A stretch of DNA of 64,000 nucleotides from Nocardioides albertanoniae (GCF_006716315.1 NZ_VFOV01000001.1:4170501-4234500); one strand, 5' to 3'. Counted from the first letter of the stretch, positions 51,053 through 59,925 are shown. The notes: generated from the sequence alone by a model not told the origin. Translations and numbers: made by a program.

Positions 51053-51236
51053 ATACCTGATCTCCCCAGCGACACTGCCCCGCCCTACCTAAGCACCACG
51101 ATGCGTCGTCGCAAAAGAGTTACTGTGTGACAACACCTCCATGTTGTTCAGGTGACTGCTGGTGCCTGAGAGGTTCCGCTTCTCGGCATCGAAGGCTCTG
51201 ATCGACGTCAACCGACTGTGAAGGGCAAAAGGGGAA

Positions 51237-52352
51237 ATGACCGAGGAATCTCTGTCGGCAGCTGAGCCGACCTTCATCCAGAAAAGCGCAGCCGAGGTCA
51301 TCGGCACATTCATCCTGGTGTTCCTCGGCGTCGGATCCGCCGTCGCGATCAGCGCCAGCGCCGCCCACAACGAGGGAGGCCCGGCGGGCATCGACATCGC
51401 TGCGGTCGGGCTCGCGTTCGGTATCTCCGTGGTGATCGGCGCCTATGCCTTCGGCCGCATCTCCGGCGGTCACTTCAACCCCGCGGTCTCCGTGGGCGCC
51501 GCGGCCTCCGGCAGGCTGTCGTGGAAGGACGCCGGCATCTATGTCGGATCGCAGTTCGCGGGCGCCATCCTCGGTGCGATCGTGCTGTTCCTCATCGCGC
51601 TCGCCTCCGGCTACAACAGCTGGAACGACGGCGGCCTGGGCGCCAACGGCTTCGGCGACCTCGGTGGCACCAACATCGTCGGCGCGATCCTCGTCGAGCT
51701 GGTGCTGACCTTCATCTTCGTCTTCATCATCCTGGCTGTCACCGACAACCGCGCCGCCCCGAACGCTCCGGCGGCGCCCCTGGCCATCGGTCTGGCTCTC
51801 GCCGCGATCCACTTCGTCGGCATCCCGCTGACCGGCACCTCGGTCAACCCGGCCCGCTCGTTCGGCCCCGCGCTCTTCTCCGGCGGCGACTACCTCGCGC
51901 AGGTGCCGATCTTCCTGATCGTCCCGGCCCTCGGCGGCGCGATCGCCGGCGTCCTCTACCCGCTGATCTTCGGCAAGCACGGCGGCGAGCTCGCCCGCGC
52001 GGGCTTCTCGTTCGGCGGCGGCGCCAAGGGCTCCGCGCAGGACTTCCAGTGGGACTCCCAGGCGTCCGCCCCGGCCGCTCCGGCTGCCGCTGCGGCCGCT
52101 CCCGCGGCCCCGGCCGCGCCCGCTGCGCACACGGCCCAGTCCACCCACGCGGCTCCGGCTGCTCCGGCCGCCGAGCACGCCGCCCCGGGCGGCGCCGACG
52201 ACAACAGCGACCGCACCATCGTCTCCGGCGGCGGCCAGCAGCCCTGGCAGCAGCCGACCCACGCGGGTGGCGAGGGCGAGCTGCCGGTCTACGAGCAGGA
52301 CGGCTGGCGCTGGGACTACGCCAAGCAGGAGTGGGTCCCGATCGAGCAGTGA
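51237..52352 (+). CDS. AqpZ-type aquaporin with long Ala/Pro-rich C-terminal tail
   Basis: This 371-residue protein has six membrane segments in its first 250 residues and both NPA boxes, GGHFNPAVSVG near residue 80 and SVNPARSFG near 204. The selectivity residues match water-selective AqpZ: Phe in LAFG, His in AIHFVG, and Arg in NPAR. After FGKHGGELARAG comes a tail of about 120 residues, very rich in Ala and Pro, ending in Trp-rich segments (DFQWDSQ; PWQQP; DGWRWDYAKQEW). E. coli AqpZ lacks such a tail. Role of the tail unknown. Confidence 0.9.
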   Translation: MTEESLSAAEPTFIQKSAAEVIGTFILVFLGVGSAVAISASAAHNEGGPAGIDIAAVGLAFGISVVIGAYAFGRISGGHFNPAVSVGAAASGRLSWKDAGIYVGSQFAGAILGAIVLFLIALASGYNSWNDGGLGANGFGDLGGTNIVGAILVELVLTFIFVFIILAVTDNRAAPNAPAAPLAIGLALAAIHFVGIPLTGTSVNPARSFGPALFSGGDYLAQVPIFLIVPALGGAIAGVLYPLIFGKHGGELARAGFSFGGGAKGSAQDFQWDSQASAPAAPAAAAAAPAAPAAPAAHTAQSTHAAPAAPAAEHAAPGGADDNSDRTIVSGGGQQPWQQPTHAGGEGELPVYEQDGWRWDYAKQEWVPIEQ

Positions 52353-52380
52353 TCGAGCTCTGACTCGCTCTGACGACAAG

Positions 52381-52406
52381 GAAGGCCGCCCCTCGGGGCG
52401 GCCTTC
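52381..52406 (+). terminator. Terminator after the aquaporin gene
   Basis: GAAGGCCGCCCC pairs exactly with GGGGCGGCCTTC around TC, 28 nt past the stop, followed by TT. It lies between this gene and the convergent DUF3017 gene and may serve both. Confidence 0.85.
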
Positions 52407-52458
52407 TTCGTCTGTCTGTGTCGTGTCTGTGTCGTCCGTGCTGTCCGTCGCGAGCCGG

Positions 52459-52833
52459 TCAGTCGCCGGGGACGGTCACCGCGAGGATCCACAGCGCCGC
52501 GGCGGTCAGGCCCAGCAGCGCCACGTCGAACCAGCGGTTGCGCACCGCGAGCATCCCGGCGTCCTTCGTACGCAGCGCCGCGCGCCCCAACGACGCGATG
52601 CCCACACCTGCGGCGAGCACGATGATCCCGACCCGCCACAGCCCGAAGCCGACGAGCCCGAGACCGGAGACGGCAGCGGCGAGCACCACGAGGTAGACGT
52701 AGCCGCCGAGGGTCGAGGGGAAGCTGCGTACGTCGTGGGTGTCCTGCTTGTCCTGCTCAGGCGCCTGCGTCTCCGGTGCCGGCGTCTGCGGAGCGGACGC
52801 CTCGGAGTGGCTGATGGTCGGGTGGACGGACAC
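52459..52833 (-). CDS. DUF3017 membrane protein
   Basis: This 124-residue protein has a polar, Pro/Gln-rich N-terminus (about 35 residues), then three hydrophobic segments (GGYVYLVVLAAAVSGLGLVG, VGIIVLAAGVGIASLGRAAL, DVALLGLTAAALWILAVTV). DUF3017 proteins are almost always found next to folD in actinobacteria, as here, where the gene starts at 52833, 3 nt after the folD stop. Function is unknown; the neighbourhood suggests a link to the purine/folate operon only by position. Confidence 0.85.
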   Translation of the reverse strand: MSVHPTISHSEASAPQTPAPETQAPEQDKQDTHDVRSFPSTLGGYVYLVVLAAAVSGLGLVGFGLWRVGIIVLAAGVGIASLGRAALRTKDAGMLAVRNRWFDVALLGLTAAALWILAVTVPGD

Positions 52834-52836
52834 GGT

Positions 52837-53688
52837 TCAGAGCCTTTCGAGAGCCTTCTCGGCGCTGAGGACGATATTGGAGAGCAACATGGCGCGTGTC
52901 ATCGGACCCACCCCGCCCGGGTTCGGAGACACCCACCCAGCCACGTCCCAGACGTCGTCGGCGAGGTCTCCCGCGATCTTACCGTCGACCCGGGAGACAC
53001 CGACGTCCAACAGGGCCGCGCCGGGCTTGACCATGTCTTTGGTGATGATGCCGGGCACGCCGGCGGCGGCCACCACGATGTCGGCGTTGCGGGTGTGCGC
53101 GGCCAGGTCGCGGGTGCCGGTGTGGCACAGGGTCACGGTGGCGTTCTCCGAGCGACGGGTCAGCAGCAGACCCAGCGGACGACCGACGGTGAGCCCACGG
53201 CCGACCACGACGACCTCGGCGCTCTTGATCTCCACGCCGTGACGGCGCAGCAGCTCGATGCAGCCCACCGGGGTGCACGGCAGCGGACCGTCCTCGCCGA
53301 GCACCAGCTTGCCGAGGTTGTAGGGGTGCAGACCGTCGACGTCCTTCTCCGGCGCGACCCGCGAGAGCAGCGCGAACTCGTCGAGGCCGGTCGGCTGCTG
53401 CACCAGGAAGCCGGTGCAGCTCGGGTCGGCGTTGAGCCGGTCGATCTCGGCCTCGACCTCCGCCTGGGTGGCGCTTGCGGGGAGGTCGACACGGATCGAC
53501 TCGATGCCGATCTCCGCGCAGTCCTTGTGCTTGGCGTTGACGTACCACCGGCTGCCCGGGTCGTCGCCCACCAGCACGGTGCCGAGGCCCGGCGTGATGC
53601 CCTGGGCCTTCAGCTTCTCCACCCGTTCGGCCAGCTCGGCCTTGATGGTCTTGAGGGTGGCGGTGCCGTCCAGCTTCTGTGCAGTCAC
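52837..53688 (-). CDS. folD: Bifunctional methylenetetrahydrofolate dehydrogenase/cyclohydrolase
   Basis: This 283-residue enzyme interconverts 5,10-methylene-, methenyl- and 10-formyl-tetrahydrofolate, supplying the formyl donor that purH and purN use. The catalytic lysine lies in [15 protein letters not shown], and [21 protein letters not shown] and [14 protein letters not shown] are the substrate and NADP-binding motifs. The start is ATG 53688, 55 nt after the purH stop, on the same strand. Confidence 0.96.
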   Translation of the reverse strand: MTAQKLDGTATLKTIKAELAERVEKLKAQGITPGLGTVLVGDDPGSRWYVNAKHKDCAEIGIESIRVDLPASATQAEVEAEIDRLNADPSCTGFLVQQPTGLDEFALLSRVAPEKDVDGLHPYNLGKLVLGEDGPLPCTPVGCIELLRRHGVEIKSAEVVVVGRGLTVGRPLGLLLTRRSENATVTLCHTGTRDLAAHTRNADIVVAAAGVPGIITKDMVKPGAALLDVGVSRVDGKIAGDLADDVWDVAGWVSPNPGGVGPMTRAMLLSNIVLSAEKALERL

Positions 53689-53743
53689 GTGATCAATCCT
53701 GTCACTTGGTCTCTGGAGATTTCGTACGCCGCGTGCGGGTCGC

Positions 53744-55321
53744 TCAGTGCGCGAAGTGACGCGTGCCGGTGAAGTACATCGTCACCCCGGCCGCCTCGCA
53801 CGCCTTGATGGTGAGCTCGTCACGGATGGAGCCGCCCGGCTGCACGATCGCCTTGACCCCGGCGTCGATCAGGATCTGCGGGCCGTCCTCGAACGGGAAG
53901 AACGCGTCGGAGGCGGCAACAGCACCACGGGCGCGCTCGGTGCCCTCGGCGAGGGTGTTGGCGCGCTCGACGGCCAGGCGGCAGGAGTCGACGCGGTTGA
54001 CCTGGCCCATGCCGATGCCGACCGAGGCGCCCTCGGTGGCGAGCAGGATCGCGTTGGACTTGGCCGAGCGGCACGCCTTCCAGGCGAAGGCCAGGTCGGC
54101 GAGGGTGGCCTCGTCGGCGGCCTCGCCCGTGGCGAGGGTCCACGACGCCGGGTCGTCGCCCTCGGCGTCGACGTGGTCGACCTGCTGCATCAGCAGACCG
54201 CCCGAGATCGGGCGGGTCTCCACCGGAGCGCTCTCGTCGGCAGCCGCGACCAGGATGCGGATGTTCTTCTTGCCCTGCAAGATCTCCACGGCACCGTCCT
54301 CGTAGCTCGGCGCCACGATGACCTCGGTGAACACCTCGGCGACCTGCTTGGCCATCTCGACCGAGACCGGGCGGTTGGAGGCGATCACGCCGCCGAAGGC
54401 GGAGACCGGGTCGCAGGCGTGGGCACGACGGTGCGCCTCGGCGATGTCGGCGCCGACGGCCAGGCCGCACGGGTTGGCGTGCTTGACGATCGCGACGGCC
54501 GGCTCGGCGAAGTCGTTGGCGGCGCGCCGGGCGGCGTCGGTGTCGGTGTAGTTGTTGTAGGACATCTCCTTGCCGTGCAGCTGCTCGGCGCGAGCCAGCC
54601 CGGCCGGACCGTGGTCGTTGAGGTAGAGCGCGGCCTTCTGGTGCGGGTTCTCCCCGTAGCGCAGCACGGTCGACTTCTCGTACGTTCCGCCGACCCACGC
54701 CGGGAAGCCGGTGCCCTCGGAGGTGTCGGTGAGCACGGAGCCCATCCAGGAGGCGACCTGCACGTCGTACGTCGCGGTGTGCACGAACGCCTTGGCGGCG
54801 AGCTGCTGGCGCTCGGCGAGGGTGAAGCCACCCGCCTTGGCGGCCTCGAGGGCCCGCGGGTAGTCGGCGCCGTCGGTGACGATCGCGACCGATGCGTGGT
54901 TCTTGGCTGCGGCGCGGACCATCGTGGGGCCGCCGATGTCGATCTTCTCGATGCAGTCCTGCTCACCGGCGCCGGAGGCGACGGTGTCGGCGAACGGGTA
55001 GAGGTTGACGACCACCAGGTCGAACGGCTCCACCTCGAGCTCGCGCAGCTGCTCGACGTGCTCCGGGAGGCGGCGGTCGGCAAGGATGCCGGCGTGCACG
55101 CGCGGGTGCAGCGTCTTCACCCGGCCGTCGAGGCACTCGGGGAAGCCGGTGAGGTCCTCGACCTTGGTCACGGGCAGTCCGAGGTCGGCGATGAGCTTCG
55201 CCGAACCGCCGGTGGAGACGAGCTCGACGCCGACGTCGTGAAGCCCGCGGACCAGGTCCTCGAGACCGGTCTTGTCGTAGACGGACACCAACGCCCGCTT
55301 CAGTGCGATCTGGTCCTGCAC
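53744..55321 (-). CDS. purH: Bifunctional AICAR transformylase/IMP cyclohydrolase
   Basis: This 525-residue enzyme makes the last two steps of IMP synthesis, using 10-formyl-THF on AICAR. The N-terminal MGS-like cyclohydrolase domain contains [28 protein letters not shown] and [14 protein letters not shown]. The C-terminal transformylase has [24 protein letters not shown] with the Lys-His pair, and [11 protein letters not shown] chose GTG 55321, 7 nt after AGGAG; frames reading upstream to 55387 would pass through the riboswitch. Translation should be controlled by the ZTP riboswitch, whose downstream hairpin covers this AGGAG. Confidence 0.95.
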   Translation of the reverse strand: MQDQIALKRALVSVYDKTGLEDLVRGLHDVGVELVSTGGSAKLIADLGLPVTKVEDLTGFPECLDGRVKTLHPRVHAGILADRRLPEHVEQLRELEVEPFDLVVVNLYPFADTVASGAGEQDCIEKIDIGGPTMVRAAAKNHASVAIVTDGADYPRALEAAKAGGFTLAERQQLAAKAFVHTATYDVQVASWMGSVLTDTSEGTGFPAWVGGTYEKSTVLRYGENPHQKAALYLNDHGPAGLARAEQLHGKEMSYNNYTDTDAARRAANDFAEPAVAIVKHANPCGLAVGADIAEAHRRAHACDPVSAFGGVIASNRPVSVEMAKQVAEVFTEVIVAPSYEDGAVEILQGKKNIRILVAAADESAPVETRPISGGLLMQQVDHVDAEGDDPASWTLATGEAADEATLADLAFAWKACRSAKSNAILLATEGASVGIGMGQVNRVDSCRLAVERANTLAEGTERARGAVAASDAFFPFEDGPQILIDAGVKAIVQPGGSIRDELTIKACEAAGVTMYFTGTRHFAH

Positions 55322-55328
55322 AGCCAAA

Positions 55329-55357
55329 CTCCTCATCGGTCGACGATTTCGATGAGG
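55329..55357 (-). promoter_or_regulatory. Shine-Dalgarno-sequestering hairpin of purH
   Basis: On the mRNA strand, CCTCATCG (55357 to 55350) pairs with CGATGAGG (55338 to 55331). The second arm contributes AGG of the purH ribosome site AGGAG (55333 to 55329). This is the expected expression platform of the upstream riboswitch. Confidence 0.75.
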
Positions 55358-55425
55358 GCACCCAGGCGGTCGATGCCGTCTCTTCACACTCCCCGGTGGT
55401 CCCCCACCTGCGCCAGTCGTGTCAC
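55357..55425 (-). promoter_or_regulatory. ZTP (pfl) riboswitch upstream of purH
   Basis: Read on the minus strand, the region has the ZTP aptamer order: P1 strand ACAC, then GACTGGCGC, AGGTGGGGGACCACCGGGGAG (P2 hairpin with its conserved GGGGAG), closing strand GTGT, a linker, and the 3' hairpin around CCGCCTGGGT. CCGCCTGGG is the pseudoknot/ligand-binding element. ZTP/ZMP accumulates when 10-formyl-THF is scarce, exactly the condition that purH and folD address. Because it sits between purN and purH, it would act on purH and downstream genes. Confidence 0.93.
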
Positions 55426-55440
55426 CGAGATCCTAACGGC

Positions 55441-56052
55441 TCAGGCGCGCCCGAACCGAACCCGCCTGCCGTCGACGGTGTAACCCTCGCGGGCGATCCG
55501 GCCGACGCTCTCGACGAGCATCGAACGCTCGACGACCTTGATCCGCTCGTGCAGCGTCTCCTCGGTGTCGTCGTCCTCCACGGGCACGCTCACCTGATCC
55601 ACGATCATCCCGGTGTCGACACCTGCGTCGACGATGAACAGCGTCGCCCCGGTCACCTTCACGCCGTAGTCGAGCGCATCGCGCGCGCCGTGCATCCCCG
55701 GGAAGCTCGGCAGCAGCGCCGGGTGGGTGTTGAGCGTCTTCCCGCCGAACCGGTCGAGGAAGGTCTCCCCCACCAGCTTCATGAAGCCTGCGGAGACGAC
55801 CAGGTCGGGCTCGTACGCCGCCACCGACTCCGCCAGCGCCGCGTCCCACTCCTCGCGCGAGCCGAAGTCCTTGACCTTGCGCACGAAGGTCTCGATCCCG
55901 GCGTCGCTCGCCCGGGTCAGCCCCTGGATCGCGTCGCGGTCGGCGCCGACCGCGACGACCTCCGCTCCGAAGTCAGGCGACGCGCAGGCGTCGAGCAGGG
56001 CTTGGAGGTTGGTGCCCGAGCCGGACACGAGGACGACGAGACGAAGAGGCAC
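55441..56052 (-). CDS. purN: Phosphoribosylglycinamide formyltransferase (GART)
   Basis: This 203-residue enzyme transfers the formyl group of 10-formyl-THF to glycinamide ribonucleotide. Motifs are VSGSGTNLQALLDA (phosphate loop), the folate-site NTHPALLPSFPGMHGARDAL, and VDAGVDTG, whose Asp is catalytic; the Asn/His pair lies in LNTHPALLP. Start ATG 56052, 22 nt past the perM stop, same strand. It heads the purN-purH-folD series and does not itself lie downstream of the riboswitch. Confidence 0.95.
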   Translation of the reverse strand: MPLRLVVLVSGSGTNLQALLDACASPDFGAEVVAVGADRDAIQGLTRASDAGIETFVRKVKDFGSREEWDAALAESVAAYEPDLVVSAGFMKLVGETFLDRFGGKTLNTHPALLPSFPGMHGARDALDYGVKVTGATLFIVDAGVDTGMIVDQVSVPVEDDDTEETLHERIKVVERSMLVESVGRIAREGYTVDGRRVRFGRA

Positions 56053-56073
56053 GGGTAGAGACTATGCGGAGCC

Positions 56074-57330
56074 TCAGGCGGGCAGGGAACGCCGGTGCCA
56101 CCAGGTCATCGCGAGACCGGCGAGCAGCCCGGCGAGACCGAAGAACGCGATGGCGTTGACGAGCACCTGGCCGGCGTACGGCCCGATCCCGACCATCCGG
56201 CCGGGGCCGACGGCACCGCCGGCGATGCTCGAGGCGAGGGCCAGGATCAGGCCGGCCACGACGCCGGCGCTCACGCCGCGCAGCGCGCCCTCGGACCATC
56301 GCAGCGTCGGACGGTTGCGCTGCACGCGGCAGACCGCGACGAACGCGGTCAGCGGCCCGAGGGCCATCACCGCGGCGACCCAGGCCGACGGAGCACCGTT
56401 GTCGGGGAGCGCCGCGAGCATCGGGAACATCGGCAGCGGCCCGAGGGTCACCGCGGTGGGCGTGACCGTGGTGCCGAGGCCGACGCTGAACCCCGGCCCC
56501 AGGGCGTAGGCGCTGGAGAAGAGCACGGCGTTGGGCAGCACGAGCACGGCCAGCAGCGAGTAGAGGATGATCCCGCCGAGGTCGAGGTGGAGCTGGGAGA
56601 CCACGTTGATCGAGGTGGTGAAGTCGGCGAAGAGGGCCACGAAGAAGACCAGGGTGCTGACCGCGAGCCACCAGAACAGGATCGAGCGCACCATCACGAG
56701 CACGTCGACTGCCGCGCGCGGCAGCAGCGTGAACCACAGCGCCGCACGCCCGGAGCCGACCGCGATCGCGGGCAGAGCCACGACGGCGCAGAGCCCGACC
56801 GACCAGGCGAAGACGCCGGCGAGGCTGGGCGCGGTGGACGGGGTGCCGGCGACGAGCGCGGTGATGATCGCGACGAGCGTGTAGCCGAAGGTGAACAGCC
56901 CGGCGACGACCGGGACGGTCAGGTCGCGCTCGCCGTCGGCGAGCGCATTGGCGTCGGGGCCGTGCAGCGAGACCGAGTCACCGACCCGGACCGCGACCTG
57001 CCACATCGCCCAGGCGAGGACGAGCGTGAGCCCGAGCGGGACGGCGGTGATCGCGACGCCGGAGACGACGACGCCCGAGCCGTGACCGACCAGCCACCCG
57101 AGCGCGGCGACGCGCATCGCGTCGGAGGGCTCGCCATGGGCGCCCATGTCGCTGATGAACCAGCCGAGGATGCCGATGGCCAGGCACACCAGCAGCGTGG
57201 CGACGGCCGTGCCGACACCGCCGAGCAGGGCTGCCGCGACCAGCGGGCGGCGGTGACGGAGATCGTGGAGATCATCCGCGGAGAGCCCACGGTCGGGGGT
57301 GCGAGGTGGCAGCAGGGACGACATCGCCAC
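56074..57330 (-). CDS. perM: PerM-like DUF6350 integral membrane protein
   Basis: This 418-residue protein has about ten hydrophobic segments (for example VAAALLGGVGTAVATLLVCL, AITAVPLGLTLVLAWAMW, GIILYSLLAVLVLPNAVLF). Its place directly upstream of purN and purH on the same strand, with sucD a few genes away, equals M. tuberculosis Rv0955 (PerM), a membrane protein linked to cell division under stress. The start is GTG 57330 with GGAAG upstream; an ATG at 57324 is the alternative. Orthology is by synteny and topology; function here is not tested. Confidence 0.8.
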   Translation of the reverse strand: MAMSSLLPPRTPDRGLSADDLHDLRHRRPLVAAALLGGVGTAVATLLVCLAIGILGWFISDMGAHGEPSDAMRVAALGWLVGHGSGVVVSGVAITAVPLGLTLVLAWAMWQVAVRVGDSVSLHGPDANALADGERDLTVPVVAGLFTFGYTLVAIITALVAGTPSTAPSLAGVFAWSVGLCAVVALPAIAVGSGRAALWFTLLPRAAVDVLVMVRSILFWWLAVSTLVFFVALFADFTTSINVVSQLHLDLGGIILYSLLAVLVLPNAVLFSSAYALGPGFSVGLGTTVTPTAVTLGPLPMFPMLAALPDNGAPSAWVAAVMALGPLTAFVAVCRVQRNRPTLRWSEGALRGVSAGVVAGLILALASSIAGGAVGPGRMVGIGPYAGQVLVNAIAFFGLAGLLAGLAMTWWHRRSLPA

Positions 57331-57355
57331 TCATCTTCCCAACCCCGGCCGTCTC

Positions 57356-57381
57356 GATCCGGGCGACGCGCCGCCCGGATC
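57356..57381. repeat. 10-bp inverted repeat in the perM/sigma-like divergent region
   Basis: GATCCGGGCG-N6-CGCCCGGATC is a perfect inverted repeat between the divergent starts at 57330 and 57467. A smaller palindrome ATTCGATCGAAT lies at 57434-57445. Either may be an operator or a terminator-like structure; no protein can be named. Confidence 0.45.
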
Positions 57382-57466
57382 TGTCTTGTGCACACCTGCA
57401 TACCCACCTGTGCATCAGCGACTATTGCCGATCATTCGATCGAATCACCTACAGTTGTCCGCTGAC

Positions 57467-59308
57467 ATGGGCATGAGCACGGCAGACCACGAGACCTTCG
57501 AGGCGTTCTACCAGGACGTCCGCGGACGTCTCCTGCTCCAAACCTGGTCGCTGACCGGCGACCTGGAGGCTGCCAAGAGCGCCGTGCGCGCCGCGATGGT
57601 GATCACCTGGCACCACTGGCGCAAGGTGCGCCGGATGGACGACTTCGAGCGGGAGGACTGGGTCCGCCCGGTCGCCTGGTCCAAGGCGATCCGCAACCAC
57701 TCGGTGCCGCTGCTCCACCGCGACCAGACGATCGCGCCGGGCGCCCACAGCACCCTGTCGGCGCTGCGCAGCCTGCCGCTCCACGACCGCAAGGTCTTCC
57801 TGCTCGGCCATCTCACCAGCGTCGACCTCGGTCAGCTCGCCCGTGAGGTCGGCACCCCGATCAGCCGCACCGAGACCGACCTGCAGGGCGCCAACGCCGC
57901 CATCTGCGAAGCGCTCGGCATCGCCCCGGAGCAGCTGCAGTCCATCTTCGACCCGCTCGTGGACGTGCTCACCGAGCAGCCCTGGCCGAAGACCTCGACG
58001 CTGACCACCGCCGGTGCCGTACGCCGCCGGGTGCACACCGCCGTCGGTGCCGCCGCGGCGGTCGCCGCCCTCGTCGGTGCCGGGTTCTTCGTGACCCAGG
58101 ACGCCGAGACCGAGCCACGGCTCAACACCCTCTCGATGCAGTCGGCCGCCGAGGAGTTCGAGGTCGAGCCGAGCGAGATCCCGGGCAAGAAGCTGTCGGC
58201 CAAAGACCTCGTCACCGACGACGAGGTCGCGAAGATCTACGGCGGCACGTGGGCGGTCGACATCACCTCCGACAACCTCGAGGGCACCGGCCTCACCATC
58301 CCCTGCCAGGCCGAGCCCTCGGCCGGCAAGCGACCGGTGGCGAGCCTGGCGCGCACCTTCACCGCCGAGTCCAAGGCGACCCTGGCCGGCACCACCATCG
58401 AGTCCTCCGTCGACACGAAGGCCGCCTCTGCTGCGTACAAGCGAATGCAGGGGTGGTACGCCGCGTGCGCGGAGCCGCGCTACCAGCTGATGTTCACCGA
58501 GTCGGTCAAGGGCATCGGCGACGAGGCGACCCTGTTCGCCTACCGCGACTGGGCCACCAACCGGGCGGTCACCTTCGGTGTCGCCCGCACCGGCAACCAC
58601 ACCGCCGCGGTCACGGTGAAGACCGAGGGCAAGTCGAGCGCCACCGCGGCGAAGACCTCGACCATGCTCGGCACCGCCGTCCACAACCTCTGCTCGATGC
58701 CCAACGCCGGCGCCTGCGTGGAGACCAAGCGACCGCGCTCGACCGCCACGCCGCTGCCCATCGGCAAGGCTCCTGGCCTGATCAACGAGACCGACGTGCC
58801 GCCTGCTGACGGGATCAGCGATCCGTGGGAGGCGACGGGCGCGAAGGCGGCCAAGACCAACCCGGCGAAGACCCGCTGCGACAACACCGAGTTCAACGCC
58901 AAGGGCATGTCGGGCGCCCAGACCCGCTCGTTCCTGGTCACCGCGTCCAAGAAGAAGCTCGCGCCGACCTTCGGGCTCACCGAGACGGCCGGGAAGTTCC
59001 GTTCGGCGAAGGAGGCCCAGGCGTTCAACACCGGCATCCGCTCCCGCCTGGACGCCTGCGGCAAGAAGGAGCTCGGCAGCCACGTCACGCTGCTGGAGAA
59101 CGACGTCACCAAGGACCGGGCGATCACGGTGTGGCACATCCGGGTCGAGATCGACAAGGACACCTCGATCTTCTACCGGATGGCCGCGATCCGGAAGGGC
59201 TCCAACGTCGCCCAGATGAGCTTCGTGCCCGACGGCGACGTCGACCTCAGCAGCTCCGACTTCGTCGCGCTCGCCCGTCGCGCCGCCGACCGGCTCACCT
59301 ACCTCTGA
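57467..59308 (+). CDS. Sigma-factor-like domain fused to a membrane receptor with two extracellular domains
   Basis: This 613-residue protein starts at ATG 57467 (an ATG at 57473 is also possible). Residues about 8-165 resemble an ECF/SigE-type sigma factor: ETFEAFYQDVRGRLLLQTWSL, SGDLEAAKSAV-like region and DFEREDWVRPVAW for region 2, and LRSLPLHDRKVFLL plus LAREVGTPISRTETDL for region 4. Several usually conserved basic residues are missing. A membrane helix follows (about 193-209, AAAAVAALVGAGFFV). The outside part has two similar domains with paired cysteines (LTIPCQAEPSAG to WYAACAE; TRCDNTEF to LDACGK). The layout equals the next two genes fused. Function unknown. Confidence 0.78.
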   Translation: MGMSTADHETFEAFYQDVRGRLLLQTWSLTGDLEAAKSAVRAAMVITWHHWRKVRRMDDFEREDWVRPVAWSKAIRNHSVPLLHRDQTIAPGAHSTLSALRSLPLHDRKVFLLGHLTSVDLGQLAREVGTPISRTETDLQGANAAICEALGIAPEQLQSIFDPLVDVLTEQPWPKTSTLTTAGAVRRRVHTAVGAAAAVAALVGAGFFVTQDAETEPRLNTLSMQSAAEEFEVEPSEIPGKKLSAKDLVTDDEVAKIYGGTWAVDITSDNLEGTGLTIPCQAEPSAGKRPVASLARTFTAESKATLAGTTIESSVDTKAASAAYKRMQGWYAACAEPRYQLMFTESVKGIGDEATLFAYRDWATNRAVTFGVARTGNHTAAVTVKTEGKSSATAAKTSTMLGTAVHNLCSMPNAGACVETKRPRSTATPLPIGKAPGLINETDVPPADGISDPWEATGAKAAKTNPAKTRCDNTEFNAKGMSGAQTRSFLVTASKKKLAPTFGLTETAGKFRSAKEAQAFNTGIRSRLDACGKKELGSHVTLLENDVTKDRAITVWHIRVEIDKDTSIFYRMAAIRKGSNVAQMSFVPDGDVDLSSSDFVALARRAADRLTYL

Positions 59309-59326
59309 TTCTTTCTCGCCCCGGAT

Positions 59327-59353
59327 GCAACCGGGACCGCCACTCACGCGTCT
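59327..59353 (+). promoter_or_regulatory. Candidate ECF-sigma promoter
   Basis: GCAACC at 59327-59332 and CGTCT at 59349-59353 with a 16-nt spacer fit the -35/-10 pattern of ECF-dependent promoters, 67 nt upstream of the sigma factor ATG. Autoregulation by that sigma factor is the obvious hypothesis. Confidence 0.5.
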
Positions 59354-59420
59354 GAATCGTTGACACTGGCTCGAGGCCGGTGCGGACGGGCAGGCCGATG
59401 GCGGCCAGGAGAGGCGAGCG

Positions 59421-59924
59421 ATGGACGAGGACGAGTTCGACGCGTTGTACAACGCGTCCTACCGCCGCGTGTGTGCGCAGGTGTACGCCATGATCGGCGA
59501 CTTCGACGAGGCCAGCGAGTGCGTGCAGGAGGCCTTCGCCCGCGCCTGGGCGCACCGGCGCAAGCTGTCCTCGGTCGACTATCCCGAGGCCTGGGTGCGC
59601 ACCACCGCCTACCGGCTCGCGGTCGGGCGCTGGCGTCGGAAGAAGTACGCCTCCCGGGCCACCGACCGCGCCGTGGGCGCGCAGACGGAGATGCCGGCCG
59701 TCGACGAGACCCACGTGGCTCTCGTCGCCGCCCTGAAGAAGCTGCCCGAGCCGCAACGGCAGGCGATCGTCCTGCACCACATCGCCGACCTGCCGGTGCA
59801 CCAGGTCGCCGCCGAGGTCGGCGCCCCCACCGGCACCATCAAAGCTCGACTGGCTCGAGGACGAGCCGCCCTGGCCGAGCTCCTTGCCGAAGAAACTCCC
59901 GGCGCCGTCTGGAAGGAGGCCTGA
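59421..59924 (+). CDS. ECF (SigE-family) RNA polymerase sigma factor
   Basis: This 167-residue sigma factor has region 2 (DEFDALYNASYRRVCAQVYA, DEASECVQEAFARAWAHRRK, PEAWVRTTAYRLAVGRWRRK) and region 4 (ALKKLPEPQRQAIVLHHIADLPVHQVAAEVGAP, TIKARLARGRAAL is the recognition helix). GGAGAG lies 8 nt upstream of the ATG at 59421. The next gene encodes a membrane protein with a small cytoplasmic N-terminus that may be its regulator, though it lacks a recognisable zinc anti-sigma motif. The fused gene upstream has the same sigma-like core. Confidence 0.92.
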   Translation: MDEDEFDALYNASYRRVCAQVYAMIGDFDEASECVQEAFARAWAHRRKLSSVDYPEAWVRTTAYRLAVGRWRRKKYASRATDRAVGAQTEMPAVDETHVALVAALKKLPEPQRQAIVLHHIADLPVHQVAAEVGAPTGTIKARLARGRAALAELLAEETPGAVWKEA

Positions 59925-59925
59925 G

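Noticed and set aside
52437..55441. A second riboswitch upstream of folD
   Set aside because: Only 55 nt separate folD from purH and no aptamer-like conserved segments are seen there.
57299..57466. Longer N-terminus for the sigma-like fusion starting at 57299
   Set aside because: The extra residues are low in hydrophobics, have no homology to sigma regions and overlap the perM start and inverted repeats; ATG 57467 fits the sigma-like domain.
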